Source of the DNA: Diphasiastrum complanatum
Taxonomy: Eukaryota; Streptophyta; Lycopodiopsida; Lycopodiales; Lycopodiaceae
Direction of reading: 5' to 3'
DNA: 64,000 bases
Assembly (NCBI GenBank): GCA_029204225.1
Contig: CM055095.1
Span: 63,662,466 to 63,726,465, forward strand
In this document: one piece after another, positions 55,616 to 64,000 of the stretch
Layout of the letters: each line of letters opens with the position of its first letter
Position numbering within the stretch: position 1 is the stretch's first letter
Notes under the pieces: generated by a model
Seen by the model: the letters and a program-made list of their open reading frames with translations, nothing else
The model's database searches: none
Told to the model about the DNA's origin: nothing
Position numbers and translations under genes: made by a program

Positions 55616-57095
55616 TTTTCTAATGGCCCTTGAACTTGCCTTTGATGAACATAGCTTCCTCCTCTCCAACTTGAGATGAAGAAGTAGATCCATCTCTTGA
55701 TAGAAGCCTAAACTCCTTATTCACCAAGATATCTTGCAAATTCTCCATACTTGGCAATGTCTTTTGAATAGAAAATCTTTCTACCAAATTAGCATGATCA
55801 TCCAACAGGATATTAAGAACAATTTGAATAAGCTCCACATCCTTAATGCTTTCACTAATGCATGCTAGCTCATCACTCAAAGCTTTAACTCTCAAAACAA
55901 AAACATCAACACCTTCATTGCAAACTTTGAAAATTTTGCCTCCTTAGGGTTAGTACCCTTGATGTAGACTTGGACTCATAAACCTTCTTCAAAGATTTCC
56001 AAGCCTCACTTGATGTTGTGCACTTTCCAACTTCCTTAAAAAGTTCTATCACATTCATCTTGATCACATGTAAAACTTTCTTTGCCCTCTTGTCATACGT
56101 CAATTTTTCTTGAGGTGCGAAAGGTCTCTCCTCCACACCTACAACAATATCCATCAATTCTTTCCTCTCAAGCAAAGATTCCATCCTCACCTTCCAAGTA
56201 GAATAATTTGTTGAGGTAAGCCTATCATTGTCTTCCAGCATAAAGCCACTTGAGGTTGCCATGTTGCAATGATATGATCTTTTCTTTGAACCTATTCCAA
56301 TGCACTTAACATTTCCTTGAAAATCAACAAATGAAACTCAAGAAAAAATCATAATGATATGGAAACAATCTAGCCTCTCTGTTTTCCTCTTTCTAGCAAA
56401 TTCTAGCACATAGCATCTTGATTTCTTGGTCACAATAGATCTAAACACAATATGATGAACTTTTGCCAACACCTAAGATTGAAACACACTCTTGAAAAAT
56501 TCTAGCAACTTAAAATCAAGAAGTTCTATCAAATTTAGGGTTTCTCCAAAAATGCAAAATATTGAATCACGTAAAATCTACATGCAAAAGCTAGAATCTA
56601 AATATATCATCTAATAGAATGTAGCCTCCACAATCACAAGCAATTTTTGTCTCCACATTCTAGTAAGGGATTGTTTAAAAAATCGGCCATCTACACATAG
56701 AAAGATATCAAGAGAAATACACATTAGATGGACATAAAAACACAAGAGTTGAATTCTCCACAAAGAAAGAAACTTTGATGATTATTTCTCCATGCAGGTA
56801 CAACTATTTATAGCTTCCAAAATTTCATTTGGCCGCTTGCCCCAAACTTGACCTAATTTGGAAACTTCTAGATACTTCATCAAAAACCTAGAAATATTAG
56901 TCTAGATGCAATGTACCAAAATCAGCTAATTAGAATGGGTCCAAATGCGATCTCATCCACTTATCTACTTGTCAAAAATAGTAAAAACACTATTTAGGCC
57001 TTTATTGACAACTATGAAACTATCTCTAAGTTGATATTTCATTTTGGCCTCCAAAAATGCCAATAAACCAACAAACTAGTTGACAATTTTTCACA
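55616..57095 (-). mobile_element. F2: truncated family F copia
   Basis: Minus strand: partial 5' LTR (57095 to about 56676, start TGTGAAAAATTGTCAACTAG, as in F1), no primer-binding site (lost with the LTR 3' half and therefore without the palindrome), leader, and gag from 56262. It ends in gag at about 55618. Confidence 0.75.
55620..56262 (-). pseudogene. F2 gag
   Basis: It starts MATSSGFMLEDNDRLTSTNY and aligns with F1 gag through SKSTSRVLTLRRQNF. A frameshift near 55905 leads to MRVKALSDELACISESIKD and EEEAMFIKGKFKG, then a stop before any zinc knuckle. The copy is dead. Confidence 0.82.
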
Positions 57096-58324
57096 AGGCT
57101 TATATATATATATACATATTATTACAGGTGTGCAGATGTGAAAGTACAGAGTGGATGTGCTGTCTGTAGGAGATTGTGAGTGGCTGCAATCATTGTCCAA
57201 TCTGTTAGCGTAACTGTATGGATTGAGCGTAAAAAGGGTGCGACGTCAGCCAGTGTTGAAGTGAACGTTGGTGATAATGCGAAAAGTGGGTCACTCTTAC
57301 GAATGGCTTAGGATAAGATTTACAGAGTGCCTTAGCTTTTAGGGCACCTTCGACATTATGTAGGATAGTTTTCCCTTTTTGCCTGTCACCATAAACTGTG
57401 TAAAAACACAGTGTTCGCGATTCTTTTGCCTTTTATTCGTCTGTGCAAATTTGCATGTAAATATGCAGATTGCGTGACAACCTTAGTAAATATGCAGCAA
57501 GAATGGAGGCAGATTAAACATGGGATTTAGGAGAGTAGAAGGAGTAAATCCAACCCCCTCCCTTAATCTGGATCCGTGAATGCCTTGATCTTCAGACTGA
57601 GCAATGCACAAAATTTGTTGTGTGCATTAATATTGAGTGCTTTCATGAAAATGTCTGCAACCATGTCTTGCATTCTGTAGTATGTTAAGCTTACCTCCAT
57701 GTCGAGAACCTTGTCCCTGATGTAGTGATATCTAATCTCAATGTGTTTACTCCTAGAATGAAATCCAGGGTTGGCCGATAAGGCAATAGCACTTTGGTTA
57801 TCACAAAACAAAATTGTGAGGCTGTACTGATACAGATTGATGTCTGACAGCAAATTTCTCAATTAAAACGCTTCCTTAATAGATTGAGAAGCAGCAATGT
57901 ATTCTGCTTCAGTCGAAGAAAGTGCGATAGAGGTTTGCTTACGACTGTTCCACGAAATAGGACCGTCGTTGAAGAAGAATGTAAATCCAGATGTGGATTT
58001 ACGATTGTCTGCATCTCCTCCCCAACTTGCATCAGAATAGCCACTAAGCTGATAAAGATTGTCGTTGCTGACATCTCCATAGCATATGCACTAGTCCATG
58101 GTAGCTCAAATATATCTCATGACTTGTATAAGAGCCTTCCAATGGGTAATTCCAATATTAGCCATGTATTGGCTGAGTGAGCTAACAACAAAAGAGATAT
58201 CTGGTCTTGTACAAACCATTGCATGCATGAGAGAACCAAGTATCGATCGATACGGATATTCTCTCATCTTCTCCTCTTCATGCTTGGTCTGGGGACATTG
58301 GTCCTTTGACAGACGCAGTCCTGG
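57096..58324 (-). mobile_element. J: 3' end of a further copia element, interrupted by C2
   Basis: Minus strand: end of RT and RNase H (58320-57563), a G-rich purine tract (AAGGGAGGGGG, about 57563-57553), then about 450 bp that should be the 3' LTR. The LTR outer end is not certain. C2 enters at 58325. Coding differs clearly from A-H. Confidence 0.65.
57563..58320 (-). pseudogene. J element RT tail and RNase H
   Basis: In one frame the minus strand reads RSILGSLMHAMVCTRPDISF, SSLSQYMANIGITHWKAL, a stop, GYSDASWGGDADNRKSTSGF, SSTEAEYIAASQSIKEAF, a stop, then FCDNQSAIALSANPGFHSRS, KHIEIRYHYIRDKV and VADIFMKAL. These are the RT thumb and complete copia RNase H blocks, with three in-frame stops. 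Confidence 0.82.
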
Positions 58325-58922
58325 TGTTAAAAATTCACAATTTTAGCTTGACTAGTTTTGGTCATATGACTTGTAAATAGTTAGATGGTCATGATGTGGC
58401 TTGTCACACGTGCCAAATAGCATAGGATTCCATTCATAAGGATGTTCTCAAGTAGACCTAAGTGTTAGAACCTTTGGAATGAGTCCAAATTATGCTTAGA
58501 TACAAGGGAGAAAAAATAGGAGCTAATTTTGGTAATTTTTGCATTCTTGAGAGATCTCGAAGATTCCAACCCTAACTTGGTAGGGATGAAAAATACACCA
58601 AAATTAGCATTAGGGATAGGTTTAGGGCTACTCATACCTGCCCAAAACTGTGGTGGATCATTTATATATAGGTGATGATATCTCACCAAAATCAATCAAG
58701 CAATTTCATGATTTTTCTCTCATAATGGTGCAATTGCTCTCTATGTTCATAATTGTTTGAGTACTAGCCTTCTTCAAGGATTTGGGCCATTTAGTGAGGT
58801 TCAAGCATAGTTTTTTGATGGATTTTGATGGTTCAACTTGTGCTAATCTTATGAAATCATAATCTATTGTTTCCCTCGTCATTTCAAGTGTTTTAGGATC
58901 CTTATTTGCTGTAATTTTTACA
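58325..58922 (+). repeat. C2 5' LTR lacking the palindrome
   Basis: It matches the C1 LTR except for one 84-bp deletion at about 58765 that removes the segment holding the palindrome. TATA-like TATATATA is kept near 58663. Confidence 0.9.
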
Positions 58923-58934
58923 TGGTATCAGAGC
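58923..58934 (+). promoter_or_regulatory. C2 primer-binding site
   Basis: TGGTATCAGAGC, exact, unlike the one-mismatch site of C1. Confidence 0.9.
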
Positions 58935-59733
58935 CTAAAGGCTGAAATGAGCTAAATCCTTGGTTTTCATTCAATTTGATCACAATTTTTGATCTAAATC
59001 TTGTGTAGATTGGATCTTAGCATCTAGTATTGATTCTAGAACTCAAAGTGAGTCAAATACATTGGAGATTGGTGTTGTGTGACTTCATTTGCAGGTGTTT
59101 AGGTGTCTAAAACTAGAGGCAAAGTTGAATTCAATTCACATTACCAAGATAGCAAGTTTTGCTTGCTCCAAGCATTGATTTCTAAGCGAGTTTTGGAGGT
59201 GATTTCATAGAGGAGGCTTTCTAGCATTCAAGGAGAGGGAAGATCAGAGTTTTGGGGACTCTTCAAGGCTATTCTAAGGTGTAGTAGGCACCTCCTAAAG
59301 TGATTTAGGTTCAGTCCAACCATTGTTTGACTTATGCACCAAATTAGATCAATTTTTCATCAATTTTGATCATTTTTTGCTTGTGATTGGATAGTAGATT
59401 GTGTTGCATCCTCATTAAGTTCCATTTAGATCTTTTACAAGTGATTTTGGAAGTATATTAGGTTGCTGAAATTCACTCTTGATCAGATCATTTGGAAGCT
59501 TTAATGTTCTTTATAGAAAGAGGGGCAATTCTACTAGTATTGTCTAGTTCAATCAAGCAAGTGCATTGTTTCTAGTATTCTATGATTTGATTTTGTTAGA
59601 GATCATTCTTAGATCTTTATAGGAAGTCTATTACTGATCTTTTCAGGTCCCTAAGAAGTGGGATAAGGTAGACCCTCAATCAAATCAATAGAAGTAACCT
59701 TCATTTGTGTCAAGTCCTTGATTAGGAGACTAG

Positions 59734-61524
59734 ATGGCATCTATAAATGCATATTTTTTGGATACTAATGAAAGGCTCAACAAAACTAACTATTCCATAT
59801 GGAAAGTTAGAATGGAATCCATCATGATCATGCAAGATCTGATGGAAATTGTAAATGGTAAGGAGGCTGAACCTATTCATCCTCAAGAAAAAGCCAAATA
59901 CATCAAGAGGTGCAATGTTGCACTACATTGCATAAAAATGAATGTTGCAAATGAACTCTTAAGAGAGGTAGGAGATTGCACTTCAGCTCAAGATGCTTGG
60001 GAGACTTTGCAAAAGGTCTATGAATCCAAGAACCAAACTAGAATGTTAGCTTTGAAGAATCAAATCTATAGAAGCTATCAAAAGAAAGGAGAGAGTGCAC
60101 ATACTTTTGTCCTAAGAGTAAAGGGATTGAACAAAGAGCTAGCCTTTATAGGTGATCCTATCAAGGATGAAGAGCTTGTTCAACTCATATTGAATGGACT
60201 AATCTTTGAATTTGACAATTTGGTGTAGGGATATGCAATTATGGGTAAGCTACCCATACTTGAAGAACTCCAACGCACACTCATGGCCGAGGAATCAAGA
60301 AGGAGCCAAATGCAAGAGAGGATGGATAGGCTTTCCATCCAAGGTGGAGATGACCAAGCTCTCTTCACCAAAGGCAAAGGCAACTCCAAAGGCAAAGTAT
60401 CAACATTCAAGAAGTCTACAAATCTTGAGGATCAAGAAGGACCCTCAAAGGCATCTCCATCAACCACCAAAGTCAAGAAGGACAAATCAAAGGTGAAGTG
60501 CTACTATTGTAGCAAGATGGGGCATTATGCCTCGGAATGCTTCAAGAGAAAGCAAGATCAAAGCCAAGCCAACATGAGCAAAGAGGAGGAGGAGGAGAGT
60601 TCACATGAGGACTCTCTCATGATGTCCATATTTTCTTCAACAAGCTTCAAAGGAGAAGATCCTTGGTGGATTGACTCAGGTGCTAGTTCACACATGACTA
60701 GTAAAAGGGAGTTTTTCTCTTCTCTCTTATCTTATGATGGACCTATAAAGTCTATCTATACAGCAAATGATGAAGCTTGTAAGATTGAAGGAGTTGGTAG
60801 CATTCCCCTTTGCTTAGGATCTTCCAAAAAGATCAACATAGAAGGTGTTTTGTACATTCCTACAATAACAAAGAAGCCATCAAGGCTCATATATCAAGGC
60901 AAAGGACAACAAGTTGAGGGTATCTCATCCACTTCTTATGCTTTATCTAGTTTTGAAGAACCATCTAATGTTGAAGATGCATTGAACTCCAAAGAATGGT
61001 ATAAAGCTATGTTGGATGAGTATGATGCCTTGATTGAGAATGAAACTTGGTTGCTTGTTGAGAGACCTCAAAGGAATGTAATAGGATGCAAGTGGGTCTT
61101 CAAGCTTAAGTTGAATGCAAATGGGAGTGTTAACAAACATAAAGCAAGAATAGTTGCAAAAGGTTATGCTCAAGAGAGAGGGATAGACTATGAGGAAACT
61201 TTTGCACCCGTGGCCAAGATGGTTACAATAAGGCTAATCATTGCACTTGCATCACATTTTGGATGGATTATATGTCAAATGGATGTCTCTAATGCTTTCT
61301 TGAATGGTTTTTTGGAAGAGGATATCTATCTGGAGCAGCCACAAGGGTTCATCAAGCATGGAATGGAGAACAAAGTATGCCATCTCCAAAGAAGCATCTA
61401 TGGCTTGAAGCAAGCCTCGAGATCTTGGAATTCAAGACTACATTGCTATCTTATTTCACTTTCTTTTGTTCAAAGTGAATATGATCCCACTCTTTACATT
61501 AAGTTTGATTATGTTGGTATTGTA
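59734..61524 (+). pseudogene. C2 gag-protease-RT with integrase deleted
   Basis: Starts MASINAYFLDTNERLNKTNY. A TAG at 60226-60228 replaces the Gln of C1. It then stays in the same frame through zinc knuckle CYYCSKMGHYASEC and protease WWIDSGASSHMT. After TIPTITKK-like sequence it jumps directly to RLIYQGKGQQVEG (end of integrase region). It continues with FAPVAKMVTIR and NAFLNG to KFDYVGIV, just before the RT YVDD, where D2 interrupts. The frame then runs briefly into the D2 LTR. Confidence 0.88.
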
Positions 61525-61601
61525 TGTGAAAATTGTCAACATTTCCTAGCTAGTTTGAGGCCTAAATTGGCAATTTTTGTACATAGTTTTGGATCTAACC
61601 T

Positions 61602-61615
61602 TTCACACGTGTGAA
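61602..61615. promoter_or_regulatory. Perfect palindrome in D2 LTR
   Basis: TTCACACGTGTGAA, 78 bp from the LTR start as in D1, although the bases around it differ between D1 and D2. Confidence 0.8.
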
Positions 61616-62179
61616 AGAGACCTAGATACTTTTATTCTAGTATATATTTCATGTTGAAGAAGTCTCAAACTTCGGGACCTTCTAAATGACACTAAAATCA
61701 TGTTATTTGGACATATAGGCCAAAATTGGCTATTTTAGGTTACTGGTGTCCTAAAATTGGGTCCTAAGTTCTAGAGAGAGGAGAGAGAGTCATCTCTCTC
61801 ACCTATATTAGGCTGAAATTCGTGGAGAATAGGTTGGAGAAACCTTTTGTATGCTTCATTGAGATCAATAGATCATTGTCATTGTTTCTTCCTCCATTGA
61901 GAGCATTGTTGTGTGTATTGTCTTCAAGCTATTGTGTATGATCTTAGGTGCTTTCCAAAAGTGATAGGCTGATGTATTATGGACTGTATAATGCTATTTT
62001 GGGCCGCACTTGATGTTTATGGAAGTTTCCATTTGTGATAAATGCTTTTTGATCAAGTTCTTTGCATTCTAGGTAGCATAGAATGTGTTGCCAATTCCTA
62101 GCTTATGTAGTTTGGAGTGCAAGCATTCAAGCCAATGATCTTGGAGTTTAGATCCACTTAGGATCTATATTTTTCACAT

Positions 62180-62191
62180 GGTATCAGAGCT
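62180..62191 (+). promoter_or_regulatory. D2 primer-binding site
   Basis: TGGTATCAGAGC directly after the LTR. Confidence 0.92.
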
Positions 62192-63350
62192 GGTTGGCTT
62201 CTATTTACAGTAAGTATTCCATTTTTGGTGATATTTGGATGTTTGATCAAGTTCTAGCATGATTTTGCATTGCTTTGTTGATCAAATCTTACTAACATTT
62301 GTTTTGTGAGTTGAACTTGTGGATCAAAAGCATATTTCAGGTCTATTGAAGATCAGAGGCTGAAAAGAAACTATTTTGGATCAGATCATAACACCTAATC
62401 ATTTGTGATTGTGAGGCTTGTGCATATTCAATACTAACAATGTTCTTTTCAATCCTATTGTTGACAATCTCCATTCTTGGATGAACACTCTCCTTAAGTG
62501 GATGAAACTTCTCCTTAAGTGGATGACAAATGCTCTTTTGAGTGAGTTGTAATTCTCCTAAAGGCTGAGCAAAGCTCCCATTTGGATGAAAGATCCCCTT
62601 TTTTGGGTGAACATATTGTAAGCTCCATTGTGAAGAGCATATTGTAAAGATTGTCATCAATTTTGGCATAAATTTTGGTGTACTTTGTTGAGCATGTAAG
62701 TAACTCTCCTTATGTAATTTGATTGGAGCATTTGCTGGAAGGTGTTAACCATTATGCAAGTGTGTTTTCAGGTTCTTAACAGGTTGAGGAACATTCTCAT
62801 GTGAAGTGATCTTAGATCTACATCTAAACACCAAGATTTGACAAGATAGGGAAGCTAGTCTTGTGATTCACTAAGTGTGCTCATTCATTCACCTCTAAAT
62901 CTTGTATTTATCACTTGCTGGAGTTTATAAACTTTTAGAAGTGTGGTTTACATGTGGTTTTACAGGTTGAATCAATATCTTAGTGTGTTGATCATATGTT
63001 GATCAAGTTTGTTCATTACTAGGTAATCTTGGCATCCTAGTTTTGGGTATTTTCTAAGAATGCAAGTAACTCTTCACACCATAACTTGATTTGGTCACTT
63101 GCTGGAAAGTTTGAGAGCTTAAGCAAGAGTGTGTTCAGGTTGGTTTGATTTTGTAATCCATTCTTAGTGTGTGCAAAGTGTTGCATGTGTTTCAATCTTC
63201 CTTTCTATGCTTGGAAACCATCTAGGTTCAAGATAGAAGTGTTTTAGGGTCCTAAATCTTCATAGATCTCTTTATCTATCATTTGTTGAGAGAAAAGTGA
63301 GTGCTAAGTGCTTTAGGACAGAACCTAAAAGTTGAAGAAACATTAGAATC

Positions 63351-64000
63351 ATGGCTTCCAATGGTGGGATCATGCTAGAGTCTAGTGAAAGGTTGAGTTC
63401 ATCAAACTACTCTACTTGGAAAGTGAGGATGGAGTCCTTACTTGAGTTGAATGAACTCATGGACATAGTTGCAGAAATTGAAGAGAGACCTCTCACACTT
63501 CAAGAGCAACAAAGGTCTGATAAGAAGGCCAAAAGGGCTCTTCATATCATTAAAATGAATGTTACAAATGAACTTCTCAAGGAAGTTGGAAAGTGTCAAA
63601 GTGCAAGTGAGGCATGGAATGCCTTAAAGAAGCTCTTTGAATCAAAGTCCACATCTAGGGTATTGACCCTAAGGAGACAAATATTTTCTAGTAGGCAAAG
63701 AGAGGGTGAAAGTGCTCATGCATTTATCTTGAGAGTTAAGTCCCTAAGTGATGATTTAGCATGCATTGATGAGAACATAAAAGATGGTGAAATAGTCCAA
63801 GTTATGTTGAATGGTTTGCTAAATGAACATGCTAACCTTGTGCAAAGTTTTGCCATTCAAAGAGTCTTGCCAAGTGTGGTTGACTTGCAAGAAATCTTAT
63901 TGGCTGAAGAACATAGGTTGCAATCAAAGCTTGATGGTGCATCCTTGCAAGGTGGAGGTGAAGAGGCTTTCTTCACAAAAGGCAAATTCAAGGGCAAAGG
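63351..64000 (+). CDS. D2 gag-pol, N-terminal part
   Basis: Open from MASNGGIMLESSERLSSSNY to the window end (216 full codons), without a stop. It differs from D1 at only a few residues (for example RSDKK for RFDKK and GGGEEAF for GGDEEAF). It ends just before the zinc knuckle. Whether the rest is intact cannot be seen. Confidence 0.9.
   Translation, partial: MASNGGIMLESSERLSSSNYSTWKVRMESLLELNELMDIVAEIEERPLTLQEQQRSDKKAKRALHIIKMNVTNELLKEVGKCQSASEAWNALKKLFESKSTSRVLTLRRQIFSSRQREGESAHAFILRVKSLSDDLACIDENIKDGEIVQVMLNGLLNEHANLVQSFAIQRVLPSVVDLQEILLAEEHRLQSKLDGASLQGGGEEAFFTKGKFKGK

Larger units (their letters stand above)
58325..61524 (+). mobile_element. C2: family C copia, internally deleted, interrupted by D2
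   Basis: 5' LTR 58325-58922 (598 bp), primer-binding site 58923-58934, leader and gag like C1. An in-frame deletion of about 1.2 kb removes the protease tail and all of integrase (junction at about 60874). RT then runs to 61524, where D2 enters. The 3' part lies off the window. Confidence 0.9.
61525..64000 (+). mobile_element. D2: family D copia, 5' part, runs off window
   Basis: 5' LTR 61525-62179 (655 bp, equal to D1), primer-binding site 62180-62191, leader as in D1 and gag from 63351. Left flank TTGTA is the expected target duplication; the right copy is outside. R-U5, leader and gag are almost identical to D1, but U3 from about 61570 to 61830 is largely different. Confidence 0.93.

Overview
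This window looks like repeat-dense nuclear DNA of a land plant. Almost everything in it is Ty1/copia LTR retrotransposons, plus one CACTA (En/Spm-type) DNA transposon and a second CACTA fragment. The evidence is the copia domain order (gag zinc knuckle, protease, integrase, reverse transcriptase, RNase H), primer-binding sites reading TGGTATCAGAGC (initiator-Met tRNA type, usual in plants), plant-style CACTA TNP2/DUF4218/DUF4216 domains, AT-rich intron-bearing DNA and no rRNA, tRNA or bacterial-type genes. I cannot name the species. A non-flowering lineage (fern, lycophyte or similar) is possible but unproven.

I use family letters. A: A1 1-3925, A2 41328-53113, A3 fragment 34622-35060. B: B1 3926-5020, B2 LTR 5128-5843, B3 31518-34580, B4 36588-37920. 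C: C1 8860-15015, C2 58325-61524. D: D1 25071-31501, D2 61525-64000. E: 22205-25070 plus 31507-31517. F: F1 44205-50066, F2 55616-57095, F3 scrap 38657-39012. G: solo LTR 50797-51441. H: mini-element 7262-8550. I: 35061-36587. J: 57096-58324.

Layout. 1-5843: A1 sits in the leader of B1, followed by an inverted second B LTR. 5844-18126: a CACTA transposon inserted in that B LTR. Its TNP2-type transposase is decayed and interrupted by H and by C1 (target duplication ATATA). 18127-22204: a gene-poor, partly GC-richer island with microsatellites. 22205-34580: a three-level nest on the minus strand, with intact D1 (duplication ACCCA) inside the 5' LTR of E, and E inside the pol of B3. 34581-38600: pieces of A3, I and B4, with a Q-rich coiled-coil coding piece fused in frame to B4 RNase H. 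38600-40170: an internally deleted CACTA relative. 41060-55256: a non-copia, multi-exon minus-strand gene whose last exon is split by A2 (duplication ATATG). A2 carries F1 (TTTAT) and a solo LTR (GGATT). 55616-64000: F2, J, C2 inside J, and D2 inside C2.

The only intact long gag-pol is D1 (1317 codons). F1 has LTRs that look identical but one frameshift. D2 opens cleanly but runs off the window. Family A has no recognisable protease, integrase or RT active site and is probably mobilised in trans by an autonomous copia.

The most striking pattern is a perfect 14-bp palindrome, TTCACACGTGTGAA, or close variants of it. It occurs about 20 times in the LTRs or leaders of seven otherwise different copia families (A-G). 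It usually lies 154-201 bp downstream of the TATA box or 171-185 nt downstream of the primer-binding site. It contains a G-box (CACGTG) and could be a shared promoter element or a shared RNA dimerisation/packaging signal.
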